Shown here piece after piece: positions 52,905 through 61,605 of a DNA stretch of 64,000 nucleotides. The stretch lies in the NCBI GenBank assembly GCA_902614085.1, contig CACMJS010000001.1:735127-799126 (forward strand), in the 5' to 3' direction. A program made the translations under genes and the position numbers. This stretch comes from an uncultured Alphaproteobacteria bacterium. Lineage in GTDB: Bacteria; Pseudomonadota; Alphaproteobacteria; HIMB59; GCA-002718135. Under the pieces are notes generated by a model. The model had not been told where the DNA came from, made no database searches, and saw only the letters and a program-made list of their open reading frames with translations. Within the stretch, counting starts at the first letter, position 1, and the number at the start of each line of letters is the position of its first letter.

Positions 52905-53781
52905 TTTTAGTTATTATATTATGCAGATAATTATGTCCTAATTTAGCATATTCAAGAGGGTTTGCTTTTTTAGGATCCTGTTCAGCTTCAATAATTAACC
53001 ATTCCTGATATTTTGCCTCATATAGTATCTTAATTAATGGATCGTAATCGATGCAACCATCACCTGGAACAGTGAAAACACCATCTAAAAAAGACTCTCT
53101 AAAACTTAAGTCATCTTTAATAGATTTTAAAAAAACATCTTTTCTAATATCTTTACAATGAACATGGTTAATTCGAGAAATATAATTTTTTAATACTCTT
53201 TCGTAATTTGCTTCGGCAAACATTAAGTGTCCAGTATCGTAAAGCAAAAATGTATTTTGATTTGTCATATCCATAAATCGATCTACATCTTCCTCTGACT
53301 GTATAATAGTTCCCATATGCTCATGATACGACATTGGCATTCCTTCATCCATCAGCATATCAGATAGTTCGCTGATTTTTTTGCAATAGCTATCCCATTC
53401 ATCTTTTTTAAGTATTGGTCTTTTACTCAGAGCTTTTGATTGATCGCCTTGGATTGAACCAGATACATCAGCAAAAACAAAAACATCCGCATTAATTAAC
53501 TTTAATAAATTTAAATGATCTTGGAGTGCTATCCATTCTTCTTTTACACTTCTTTCTCTAAGCATTGCCCCATACCAACCACCTGGCATTTTTAAATTGA
53601 ATTTTTCTAAAAGAAATTTTGTTATTCCAGGGTTTCTTGGAAATTTTCCCCCTAATTCAATACCTGTAAACCCAGATGTGCTTGCATCCTCTAAACATTT
53701 CTCAATAGGTGTATCACCTCCAAGTTCCGGCATATCATCATTGCTCCATGCAATAGGAGCGATACCAAGTTTAATTTTCAT
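52888..53781 (-). CDS. IolE-like sugar epimerase/dehydratase (TIM barrel)
   Basis: 297 aa, xylose isomerase-like TIM barrel. IKLGIAPIAWSNDDMPELGGDTPIEKCLEDA is the IolE opening, and metal ligands are expected in YHEHMGTIIQSEEDVDRFMD, LLYDTGHLMFAEA and INHVHCKDIRKDV. IolE is 2-keto-myo-inositol dehydratase; the family also includes enzymes acting on other keto-sugars. No other inositol gene is in the window, so the role is open. It is divergent from the amidotransferase gene. Confidence 0.88.
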   Translation of the reverse strand: MKIKLGIAPIAWSNDDMPELGGDTPIEKCLEDASTSGFTGIELGGKFPRNPGITKFLLEKFNLKMPGGWYGAMLRERSVKEEWIALQDHLNLLKLINADVFVFADVSGSIQGDQSKALSKRPILKKDEWDSYCKKISELSDMLMDEGMPMSYHEHMGTIIQSEEDVDRFMDMTNQNTFLLYDTGHLMFAEANYERVLKNYISRINHVHCKDIRKDVFLKSIKDDLSFRESFLDGVFTVPGDGCIDYDPLIKILYEAKYQEWLIIEAEQDPKKANPLEYAKLGHNYLHNIITKNGYSL

Positions 53782-53824
53782 GAAGTTTTACATATTTCAT
53801 GATAGATGAAAAATAAAGATAAAT

Positions 53825-54646
53825 ATGAACATATTATTAGTTGATGGAAATGAAAAAGAAGCTTCCGATCGATATACAAATTTGGGTATGGATACTCAAT
53901 TTCAAGTATATGAAAAAATTTTAAAAAAATATTCTAATTCAACTGTCAATATTACAACAATTCATCCTGCAGTTCATAATAATTATCTTCCTTTAGGTAT
54001 AAGTCTTGATGACTTCGAAGCGGTTGCTTGGACGGGAAGTTTGCTAAATATATATAATGAGACAAAGTCTATAACAAATCAAATAGAGCTAGCTAAAGAA
54101 TTATTTAAAAGAAAAAATAAAATATTTGGAAGTTGTTGGGGGCTTCAGGTTTTAGTTACTGCCGCAGGAGGTAAAGTAAGAAAAAATCCCAATGGCCTTG
54201 AAGCAGTTTTAGCCAAAAATATTACATTAAATCAAGATGGTGAAGTTCACCCTATGTATAAGAATAAAAAAAAATCATTTAATGCACTCTGTTGGCATTA
54301 TGATGAAGCAGAAAATCTTCCAAAAGAAACCAAAGTCCTAGCTTCAAATAAGATTAGTAAATTTCAATCTATAAGCTTTGAAGCAAACCAATCAAGTGTT
54401 TGGGCAGTACAATATCATCCAGAATTTAATCCAAAATGGATGGCTGGACTTATGGAAATGAGAAGAGATATTTTGTTGGAACAAAAAGTATATGAAAATT
54501 TATTAGAATTTGAAAACGAAAAGACGATTTTGCAAAATTCTTATAATCTTGAAAAAAAAGAATTACAAATATATGATGATATACTTGATGAAGACATCCA
54601 TTCTTTAGAAATTTCAAATTGGTTAAATCTTAATAAAAATTATTAA
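53825..54646 (+). CDS. Class I glutamine amidotransferase-like protein
   Basis: 273-aa protein with the GMP-synthase-like amidotransferase fold: nucleophile Cys in FGSCWGLQVLVTAAGG, His-Glu of AVQYHPEFNPKWMAG. It has no fused synthetase domain. Possible roles are gamma-glutamyl hydrolase-like or an accessory to an unknown synthase; nothing nearby decides it. Converges with glpK with a 17-bp overlap. Confidence 0.86.
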   Translation: MNILLVDGNEKEASDRYTNLGMDTQFQVYEKILKKYSNSTVNITTIHPAVHNNYLPLGISLDDFEAVAWTGSLLNIYNETKSITNQIELAKELFKRKNKIFGSCWGLQVLVTAAGGKVRKNPNGLEAVLAKNITLNQDGEVHPMYKNKKKSFNALCWHYDEAENLPKETKVLASNKISKFQSISFEANQSSVWAVQYHPEFNPKWMAGLMEMRRDILLEQKVYENLLEFENEKTILQNSYNLEKKELQIYDDILDEDIHSLEISNWLNLNKNY

Positions 54647-56111
54647 CTACATTAATAATTGATTTCCACTTACTAATACTAGATGTTGAAATGGATTTAC
54701 TAATATTTGCTTTTACTGTTTTATCTTTTTTCCAAAGTTTATCAATTTGGCTTGTATTTTTTAAATATCCAGATTGAATTGCTGCAAGATATGCTGCGCC
54801 AAGTGAAGTAGTCTCAATATTACTTGGTCTAATAATTTTAATTTGAGAAATATTTGCTAAACTTTGTAGAAAGCTATTATTTTTAACCATACCTCCATCA
54901 ACTCGTATCTCACTAATCTTTGTCTTAGAATCTTTTTCCATACACTCAATTAATTCATAGGTTTGAAAAGATAGGCTGTCCAAAGTTGCTTTGATAATAT
55001 CTTCTTTAGATGTATTTCTAGTGATTCCAAAAAATGTTCCTCTTGCATTAGGGTTCCAATAGGGGGCGCCAAGTCCAGTTAAGGCTGGGACAAAAAATAA
55101 ACTTTCATCCTTATTAGCTTTTTTATACAATTTATCAGTTTCACTAGAAACTTTTATAAATTTTAAATTATCGCGAAGCCATTGTATGGCAGAGCCTGCT
55201 ACAAAAATACTTCCTTCATAGCAAAACATTTTTTTACCATTTATTTTAAAAGCAACAGTTGTTAGTAATCTATTTTTAGATAATTTAAATTTTTCTCCAA
55301 TATTCATAAGAAGAAAGCAGCCTGTACCATACGTACTTTTTGATTGCCCTTTTTTAAAACACGCTTGACCAATTGTTGCTGACTGTTGGTCTCCAGCCAT
55401 GCCACCAATTGGTATTGCATCACCAAATAATTTAGTAGACCCAAAATCATATGCATTCTCAACTACAGTTGGTAAGATATTTTTTGGAATATTAAATATT
55501 TTTAAAATTGTATCAGACCACTTCTCTTTTTGAGAATCAAAAATCATTGTTCTTGAGGCATTTGATATATCTGTTAGGTGAGATTTTCCTTTGGTTAAAT
55601 TCCATAATAGCCAGGTGTCTATTGTTCCAAAAAGTAAATTATTATTCTTTAAATCCTTATTTGCTTCCTTAATGTTATCAATAATCCATTTAATTTTAGT
55701 TGCAGAAAAATAAGGATCAAGTTCTAAACCAGTTATTTTTTGAATTTTTTTATCAATCCCTTTTCTTTTTAACTTTTCACAAACATTAGCTGTTCTTCTA
55801 TCTTGCCAGACTATTGCTCTATAAATTGGTTTCCCAGTTTTTTTATTCCATAAAACTGTTGTTTCTCGTTGATTTGTAATTCCAATTGAAATTATATTTT
55901 TTGAATTTAATTTATTTTTTTTTAATATTTTTGAAATTAAATTTCTAACATCATCCCAAATTTCTGTTGCATTATGTTCTACCCATCCTTCATTTGGAAA
56001 ATATTGTTTAAATTCTTTTTGTACAATATCAAATATTTCAAATTTTTTATTATAGAGTACAATTCTTGAACTTGTTGTTCCTTGATCAATAACTAAGAAA
56101 TATTTATTCAT
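54630..56111 (-). CDS. glpK: Glycerol kinase
   Basis: Phosphorylates glycerol to sn-glycerol 3-phosphate, feeding GlpD (0.3-1.5 kb). 493 aa, FGGY family. The ATP-binding IDQGTTSSRIVLYN, GITNQRETTVLWNKKTGKP, the glycerol-binding TDISNASRTMIFD, GMAGDQQSATIGQ and VDGGMVKNNSFLQSLA are family motifs. It lies 3 bp after parE on the same strand, which is probably incidental cotranscription. Confidence 0.97.
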   Translation of the reverse strand: MNKYFLVIDQGTTSSRIVLYNKKFEIFDIVQKEFKQYFPNEGWVEHNATEIWDDVRNLISKILKKNKLNSKNIISIGITNQRETTVLWNKKTGKPIYRAIVWQDRRTANVCEKLKRKGIDKKIQKITGLELDPYFSATKIKWIIDNIKEANKDLKNNNLLFGTIDTWLLWNLTKGKSHLTDISNASRTMIFDSQKEKWSDTILKIFNIPKNILPTVVENAYDFGSTKLFGDAIPIGGMAGDQQSATIGQACFKKGQSKSTYGTGCFLLMNIGEKFKLSKNRLLTTVAFKINGKKMFCYEGSIFVAGSAIQWLRDNLKFIKVSSETDKLYKKANKDESLFFVPALTGLGAPYWNPNARGTFFGITRNTSKEDIIKATLDSLSFQTYELIECMEKDSKTKISEIRVDGGMVKNNSFLQSLANISQIKIIRPSNIETTSLGAAYLAAIQSGYLKNTSQIDKLWKKDKTVKANISKSISTSSISKWKSIINVVNNFY

Positions 56112-56114
56112 ATA

Positions 56115-58049
56115 TTAGACATCTAAATTTTTAATGAAGTTAGCATTATTTTGAATAAATTTAAAACGTAACTCTGCTTGTTTACCCATTAAGGTTTCAA
56201 ACAAACTTTCGGTATTCTTAATATCTTTCTTAGCTTTTTCAGAGTTAATCAATATCAGTTTTCTTTTGCTTTGATCCATCGTTGTCTCTTTTAATTGGTC
56301 TGCAGGCATTTCACCCAAACCTTTAAATCTTGTGATATTATAATTGTCAGACTTAAATTCTTTTTCAATCAATTTATCTTTTTCTTTTTCATCATATGCA
56401 TATAAAGATTTATTTTTGTTATAAATTTTAAATAAGGGAGGCATCGCCAGATATAGTTTATTTTCATCAATTAAACTTTTCATATATTTATAAAAAAAAG
56501 TGATAAGTAGAGTTGCAATATGTGAGCCATCCACATCAGCATCCGTCATTAGTATTATTTTCTCATATCGAAGTTTTGAAATTTCAAAATTTTTTCCGAT
56601 TCCACATCCTAAAGATTGAATAAGGTTTTGTATTTCATTATTATCAGCAATTTTAGATAACCCAACATTATACACATTTAATATTTTTCCCCTTAAAGGA
56701 AGTATTGCTTGCAATTCTCTATTTCTAGCTTGTTTTGCAGAACCTCCAGCACTATCCCCTTCAACAATAAATATCTCAGAATCTTTTATTGATTTACTTG
56801 AGCAATCTACCAACTTACCTGGAAGACGATTTCTTTCTTTAATACTTTTTCTATCTAACTCTTTAATTTTTGATAAATCAGTTCTCTGAAGTGCTCTTTC
56901 AATTAAATTATCTAAAAGTATTTTTGAATTTTTCTTATTAGCATTTAACCATAATAAAAACTCTTGTTGTGTCTTTGTTTCAATTTCTTTTTGTAAATTT
57001 GGCATTATTATTCTTTTTTTAGTTTGTCCTTCAAAGCTTGGATCATTAATAAAGATAGAAATTATAACATTACAATAATCAAAAATATCACTGTGATTGA
57101 TATTATTTATTTTTGAAAATTGATTTTTTTGGCCATAAAGTTTTATAGCTTTTAAAATTCCATTTCGAATACCATTTTCGTGTGAACCTCCATCAGGTGT
57201 CTCAATCGTGTTACAGTAAGATTTTAAACTTGAAGTTTCATTTGTATTAAATGATATTAGTGTTTCAAAATTTTCATTATCTTTGATGATAGATTTTAAT
57301 AAAAAATTTTTCTCAAATAATTTTGAGTTGTTGGAGTATTCTAATTGAAAATAATCCTCAATTCCTTTTTTGTAAAAAAAACTTTTGTTGTTTGGTGTAT
57401 TATCTTTTATTAATTCTTTATCAATTTTAAAGTTGATAGTTGTTCCTCCAACCAAAACAGCTTTCATATTTATAAAGTTATATAATTTTTTTGGAACAAA
57501 TTGTGTTTCTTCAAATATGTTTTCGTCTGGAAGAAAAGAAATTTCTGTACCTTTTAACTTTTTACTACATTTTTCAATTTTAATTTTTGTTTTAACTTTA
57601 CCTTTTGAGTAATCTTGTCGATATATCTTGCCATCTTTGAAGACTTGAACTTGTAATAAAGAACTCAATGCGTTAACAACAGAAATACCAACTCCGTGCA
57701 ATCCGCCAGAAGTTTTGTAAGCATTGCTATTAAATTTACCACCCGCATGAAGTGTTGTTAAAACTACTTCAAGTGCTCTTTTATTTTTATATTTAGGATG
57801 AAAATCAATTGGAATACCTCTTCCATTATCTTTAATTTTTATTGTACCGTCTTTTTTATATTCAAAACTTATATCAGTTGCATGGCCTGCTAAAACTTCA
57901 TCTATACTGTTATCTAATACCTCGTTAACTAAATGATGAAGACCATCTTGGTTAGTGCTCCCAATGTACATGCCTGGTCTCTTGCGAACAGGTTCAAGAC
58001 CCTCAAGTACTTCAATATCTTTAGCATTATAAGTTGACTTTTTTGCCAT
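56115..58049 (-). CDS. parE: DNA topoisomerase IV subunit B
   Basis: ATPase subunit that decatenates daughter chromosomes with ParC. GHKL ATPase motifs: EVLDNSIDEVLAGHA, DNGRGIPIDFHPKYK, GGLHGVGISVVNALSS; TOPRIM domain EGDSAGGSAKQARNRELQAILPLRGKILN and DADVDGSHIATLL; and the C-terminal RFKGLGEMPADQLKETTMD. Length (644 aa) and lack of the long GyrB insert favour ParE over GyrB. Confidence 0.93.
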   Translation of the reverse strand: MAKKSTYNAKDIEVLEGLEPVRKRPGMYIGSTNQDGLHHLVNEVLDNSIDEVLAGHATDISFEYKKDGTIKIKDNGRGIPIDFHPKYKNKRALEVVLTTLHAGGKFNSNAYKTSGGLHGVGISVVNALSSLLQVQVFKDGKIYRQDYSKGKVKTKIKIEKCSKKLKGTEISFLPDENIFEETQFVPKKLYNFINMKAVLVGGTTINFKIDKELIKDNTPNNKSFFYKKGIEDYFQLEYSNNSKLFEKNFLLKSIIKDNENFETLISFNTNETSSLKSYCNTIETPDGGSHENGIRNGILKAIKLYGQKNQFSKINNINHSDIFDYCNVIISIFINDPSFEGQTKKRIIMPNLQKEIETKTQQEFLLWLNANKKNSKILLDNLIERALQRTDLSKIKELDRKSIKERNRLPGKLVDCSSKSIKDSEIFIVEGDSAGGSAKQARNRELQAILPLRGKILNVYNVGLSKIADNNEIQNLIQSLGCGIGKNFEISKLRYEKIILMTDADVDGSHIATLLITFFYKYMKSLIDENKLYLAMPPLFKIYNKNKSLYAYDEKEKDKLIEKEFKSDNYNITRFKGLGEMPADQLKETTMDQSKRKLILINSEKAKKDIKNTESLFETLMGKQAELRFKFIQNNANFIKNLDV

Positions 58050-58089
58050 AATTATTTCTTATCAAAAGTATTGTGCTAAAAATATAAAA

Positions 58090-58111
58090 AAAACCGCCCT
58101 AAGGCGGTTTT
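58090..58111 (-). terminator. Intrinsic terminator of glnA
   Basis: On the minus strand AAAACCGCC-TTAG-GGCGGTTTT followed by a T run, 23 bp after the glnA stop codon. It is a strong, canonical terminator and separates glnA from parE. Confidence 0.92.
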
Positions 58112-58134
58112 CTTTTAAAGATTAATATAAAATA

Positions 58135-59565
58135 TTACGCGTCGTAATAAAGCTTAAACTCATGTGGATGAGGTCTAATGTTAATTGGATCAACCTCACT
58201 TTCTCTTTTGTAGCTAATGTAAGTATCTATTACATCTTTCGTAAATACATCACCTTCTAGTAAAAATGCATGATCTTTTTCAAGAGCATTGAGTGATTCA
58301 GCTAATGATCCAGGAGTTGATTGTATTTTTGATAAAACTTCATCACTTGCAGCATAAAGATTTATATCTGTTGGATCTCCAGGATTAATTTTATTTTTTA
58401 TACCATCTAATCCTGCCATTAACATTGCTGAAAATGCTAAGTAAGGATTTGCAGTAGGATCAGGACATCTAAATTCCATTCTTTTAGCTTTAGGGCTTTG
58501 AGAATAAGCAGGAATTCTAACTGACGCAGTTCTATTTCTTTGAGAGTAAACAATGTTTACTGGAGCCTCAAAGCCTGGCACTAATCTTTTATAAGAATTA
58601 GTTGTTGGGGCACAAAAAGCTAATAGAGCTGGAGCATGTTTTAATATTCCTCCAATATAGTTAAGCGCTAAATCACTTAGATTGGCGTAGTTGCCTTCTT
58701 TATACATTAACGTGTCACCGTCCTTCCAAACACTTTGATGAACGTGCATACCTGAACCATTATCTTCAAATAAAGGTTTAGGCATGAATGTAGCTGTCAT
58801 TCCATGTTGTCTAGCAACATTTTTAACTACATACTTATATTTCATCATATCATCAGCCATCTTTAAGAGTGGTGAAAATTCTAAATCAATTTCACATTGC
58901 CCACCTGTTGCAACTTCATGGTGATGTGCTTCAACAGTAAGACCAATGTCTTGCATAGTCATTACCATTTCTGTTCTCACATCCTGAAGAGTATCTACTG
59001 GCGGTAAAGGAAAATAACCTTCTTTATGTCTAGGTTTATGTCCTAGGTTTGGGTTTTCATCTGCACCACTATTCCAGGTACCTTCAACTGAGTCAACTTC
59101 ATGGAAAGCAAAATTTGATCCTGAATCAAATTGAACATTATTAAAGACAAAAAATTCTGCTTCTGGACCAAAAAACGCTGTATCACCAATACCAGATGAT
59201 TTTAAATATGCTTCAGCTTTTTTAGCAATGTTTCTTGGATCACGACTATAATCAACTAAAGTAACAGGATCCTTGATATTACAATGCAAGGCTAAAGTTT
59301 TTTCAGAGAAAAATGGATCAATATATGCAGTTGCGGCATCTGGCAGAACAATCATATCACTGTCTTGAATTTCTTGAAATCCTCTTACTGATGAGCCATC
59401 AAATCCAAGTCCATCGGAAAATGTGTCTTCATCTAAGAATTTAATTGGAATTGTAAAATGCTGAGTTGTACCCGGCATATCAGTAAAGCGCATATCAACC
59501 ATTTTAATATCCATATCTTTAATTTCAGACATTAAATCTTTTGGAGTCGAGCTTTTTAGTTTCAT
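58135..59565 (-). CDS. glnA: Glutamine synthetase type I
   Basis: Makes glutamine from glutamate and ammonia. 476 aa dodecamer-forming [95 protein letters not shown]. The adenylylation Tyr is likely kept in [11 protein letters not shown] near the C-terminus. It follows glnB after 247 bp carrying two tandem glutamine riboswitches, so glutamine itself probably limits its expression. Confidence 0.97.
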   Translation of the reverse strand: MKLKSSTPKDLMSEIKDMDIKMVDMRFTDMPGTTQHFTIPIKFLDEDTFSDGLGFDGSSVRGFQEIQDSDMIVLPDAATAYIDPFFSEKTLALHCNIKDPVTLVDYSRDPRNIAKKAEAYLKSSGIGDTAFFGPEAEFFVFNNVQFDSGSNFAFHEVDSVEGTWNSGADENPNLGHKPRHKEGYFPLPPVDTLQDVRTEMVMTMQDIGLTVEAHHHEVATGGQCEIDLEFSPLLKMADDMMKYKYVVKNVARQHGMTATFMPKPLFEDNGSGMHVHQSVWKDGDTLMYKEGNYANLSDLALNYIGGILKHAPALLAFCAPTTNSYKRLVPGFEAPVNIVYSQRNRTASVRIPAYSQSPKAKRMEFRCPDPTANPYLAFSAMLMAGLDGIKNKINPGDPTDINLYAASDEVLSKIQSTPGSLAESLNALEKDHAFLLEGDVFTKDVIDTYISYKRESEVDPINIRPHPHEFKLYYDA

Positions 59566-59589
59566 ATCTATCTCCTAACTTCAACATAA

Positions 59590-59612
59590 GGGTATGCTAT
59601 CCAGCATAACCC
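59590..59612 (-). promoter_or_regulatory. Hairpin between the riboswitches and glnA
   Basis: On the minus strand GGGTTATGCTGGATAGCATACCC forms an imperfect stem (GGGT-ATGCT with AGCAT-ACCC, one bulged T). It lies 36 to 84 bases downstream of the second aptamer and just before the ribosome site AGGAGATAGAT. It is not followed by a T run, so it likely acts at translation or as a spacer hairpin and not as a terminator. Confidence 0.5.
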
Positions 59613-59648
59613 GGTTAAATCATGCTCTAGTTATGAAATCTGCTTTTG

Positions 59649-59706
59649 ATGCGCGTTCCTTCAGCAGTTAGCTTACTTCCGACCTACTTTATATAGGTTG
59701 AACGAT
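59649..59706 (-). promoter_or_regulatory. Glutamine riboswitch (glnA motif), downstream copy
   Basis: Second aptamer of the tandem pair, nearest glnA. On the minus strand it shows the conserved blocks ATCGTTCAACC, GGTCGGAAGTAAGC, and GCTGAAGGAACGCGCATC, in the order and spacing of the glnA RNA motif, with short stems ACC/GGT and AGC/GCT between them. This class binds glutamine. Confidence 0.92.
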
Positions 59707-59717
59707 TTATAACTTTT

Positions 59718-59771
59718 GCATGCGTTCCTTCGGCACAATGCCTACTTCCGACTCAAATTGAGTTGAACGAT
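59718..59771 (-). promoter_or_regulatory. Glutamine riboswitch (glnA motif), upstream copy
   Basis: First aptamer of the pair. On the minus strand: ATCGTTCAACTC, GAGTCGGAAGTAGGC, and GCCGAAGGAACGCATG, with stems ACTC/GAGT and GGC/GCC. The conserved GGAAGTA and GAAGGAACGC blocks match those of the glnA motif. It starts 41 bp after the glnB stop codon, so the leader is transcribed from glnB or from its own promoter in that gap. Confidence 0.92.
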
Positions 59772-59812
59772 TTTTTTGTAATTACTAGCTTTTGTTTAAA
59801 AGTAAAGAAAAA

Positions 59813-60154
59813 TTAGACAGCATCACTGTCTTTTTCACCAGTCCTTATTCTAATTACCTGCTCAATATTCGATACAAAAATCTTACCATCACCTATTTTC
59901 CCTGAATAAGCGCTATTTTTTATTGATTCAATCACATCATCTACTTGATTGTCTTCAACTATTACCTCTAATTTCATTTTAGCTAAAAATTCATCATCAT
60001 ACCCATCATTAGGATCAATTCCACCAGTAGAGCCTCTTTGTCTTCCAAAACCTTTTACATCTACTAATGTCATTCCAGATATGCCTAGTTCATGAAGAGC
60101 TTCTTTAACTTGAGAAAGTTTAAATGGTTTAATAATTGCTTCTATTTTTTTCAT
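59813..60154 (-). CDS. glnB: PII nitrogen regulatory protein, atypical T-loop
   Basis: Trimeric signal protein of 113 aa. KKIEAIIKPFKLSQVKEAL opens the family, and KIGDGKIFVSNIEQVIRIRTGE is the C-terminal signature. The T-loop is unusual: where E. coli has HTELYRGAEY, this protein has STGGIDPNDGY, one residue longer; the Tyr aligned with the uridylylated Tyr51 is still present (Tyr52). It overlaps the aminotransferase stop by 4 bp and lies upstream of glnA, so it probably signals nitrogen state to GlnA-modifying or other partners. Confidence 0.95.
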   Translation of the reverse strand: MKKIEAIIKPFKLSQVKEALHELGISGMTLVDVKGFGRQRGSTGGIDPNDGYDDEFLAKMKLEVIVEDNQVDDVIESIKNSAYSGKIGDGKIFVSNIEQVIRIRTGEKDSDAV

Positions 60155-61308
60155 ATTGTTGATAATCTGTTAATTGCCTCTTTAATGTTTTCTAGAGAAT
60201 TAGCAAAACTTATTCTAACAAATTCACTCGCATTATCTCCAAAACTTGATCCTGGAACTAAAGCAACTCCTTTTTCTTCAAGCGCTAAGTCTGAAAACTT
60301 TTTTCCACTTAATCCAGTTTTTGAAATATTTGGAAATGCATAGAATGCACCTCCTGGTTCAAAACATGATATTTTATCTAATTTATTTAATTCATTGAAA
60401 ACATATTCTTTTCTTTTTTGAAACTCACTAACAATTTTTGTAATTTCCTCTTGTGAACCTTTTATTGCTTCTAATCCAGCATATTGCGAAATTGAAGTAG
60501 CGCAGGAATTGTAATTGACACATATTTTATTCGCATGTTCAATTAAATTATCTGGCCATATACTCCAACCTAATCTCCATCCAGTCATGCAATATGTTTT
60601 GCTCCATCCTTCAAGAACTATCAATCTATCTCTTATACTTTCGTATTCTAATAATGATGGCATTTGTTCATTATTAAAAATAATATTACTATAAATTTCA
60701 TCGCTTAAAATAGAGATTTTTGGATACTGCTCTAATAAATTAACAAGATCAGTAATTTTTTTCTTATTCATATATGATCCCGTTGGATTATTTGGATTAT
60801 TTATGATTATCAAACTTGTTTTATCAGAAATTAATTCTTTTAATTGTTCGGTATTAATTTCGAAGTTATCTTTTTCTGAAAGCTTTAATGGAACAGCTTT
60901 TGCACCACTATATTTAATCATAGATCTATAAATTGGAAAGCCAGGGTCAGGAAAAATTATTTCTCTATCTTCATTACCTAATAATAATGCTGAAATGAAA
61001 ATTACCGGTTTACCTCCTGGAGTTATTAAAACATTTTCTGGTTTAATATTCGCTTTGTATTTATTGAATACTAGTTCTGAAATTGCTTCTCGTAATTCAG
61101 GTATTCCATTTGATGGAGTATAACCGTGAAAACCATCTTTGATTGCTTTAATAGCAGCTTCTTGAATATTTATTGGTGTAGGAAAATCAGGCTGTCCTAT
61201 TCCTAAATTAATAATATCCTTACCTTTAGCAGCTAGATTATTAGCTTTAGCAAGAATGGAGAATGCTGTTTCTGTTTCGAGATTAAATATTCTTTTTGAA
61301 ACTTCCAT
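60151..61308 (-). CDS. Aminotransferase class I (aspartate aminotransferase-like)
   Basis: PLP enzyme, 385 aa: NLGIGQPDFPTPINIQEAAIKAI, NNPNNPTGSYMNKKK, and the PLP lysine in LEGWSKTYCMTGWRLGW. Overlaps glnB by 4 bp, so the two are coupled. An AspC/PatA-type aspartate or broad aminotransferase is most likely; amino-group traffic fits the adjoining glnB and glnA. Confidence 0.92.
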   Translation of the reverse strand: MEVSKRIFNLETETAFSILAKANNLAAKGKDIINLGIGQPDFPTPINIQEAAIKAIKDGFHGYTPSNGIPELREAISELVFNKYKANIKPENVLITPGGKPVIFISALLLGNEDREIIFPDPGFPIYRSMIKYSGAKAVPLKLSEKDNFEINTEQLKELISDKTSLIIINNPNNPTGSYMNKKKITDLVNLLEQYPKISILSDEIYSNIIFNNEQMPSLLEYESIRDRLIVLEGWSKTYCMTGWRLGWSIWPDNLIEHANKICVNYNSCATSISQYAGLEAIKGSQEEITKIVSEFQKRKEYVFNELNKLDKISCFEPGGAFYAFPNISKTGLSGKKFSDLALEEKGVALVPGSSFGDNASEFVRISFANSLENIKEAINRLSTI

Positions 61309-61360
61309 ATTTTTGATATAGCGATTTAATATAAAAATTAAACTTTTAATTAAGCTATAT

Positions 61361-61438
61361 GGCGAGCGTAGCTCAGTTGGTTAGAGCGCAGGCTTGTGGT
61401 GCCTGATGCCGTGGGTTCGAATCCCATCGTTCGCCCCA
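61361..61438 (+). tRNA. tRNA-His (GTG), with encoded G-1
   Basis: GGCGAGCG...TA...GCTC, anticodon loop TTGTGGT giving GTG, T arm GGGTTCGAATCCC, encoded CCA. The eight nucleotides before TA show that the acceptor has an extra 5' G at 61361 pairing with C73 at 61435, the canonical identity pair for HisRS. Positions 1-7 pair with 66-72 with one G.U. Confidence 0.96.
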
Positions 61439-61504
61439 TTTTCTATTTAGTTTATTTTCTCTATTGTTTTTTAATTTATTGTACATAAAAGGCTAATAAT
61501 AATA

Positions 61505-61589
61505 GGGCCGGTGGTGGAATTGGTAGACACGCTAGATTTAGGTTCTAGTGCCGCGAGGTGTGAAGGTTCAAGTCCTTTCCGGCCTACCA
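61505..61589 (+). tRNA. tRNA-Leu (TAG)
   Basis: Long tRNA with a variable arm (GTGCCGCGAGGTGTG). The anticodon loop TTTAGGT in the stem CTAGA/TCTAG gives TAG, which decodes CUN-type leucine codons. The acceptor GGGCCGG pairs with CCGGCCT, with a G.U at position 1. CCA is encoded. It lies 66 bp after tRNA-His and just before tig. Confidence 0.94.
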
Positions 61590-61605
61590 TTAGGTTTAAA
61601 AAATT

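Noticed and set aside
59641-59775. Repeated GCGTTCCTTC / ACTTCCGAC / GAACGAT blocks, resembling a short repeat array
   Set aside because: Only two copies, and the blocks match the conserved parts of the glutamine riboswitch on the minus strand; not CRISPR or a mobile repeat.
59813-60154. Loss of the uridylylation Tyr51 in GlnB
   Set aside because: With the one-residue longer T-loop, Tyr52 aligns with E. coli Tyr51 (Y-x-x-D/E-F-L), so the modification site is kept.
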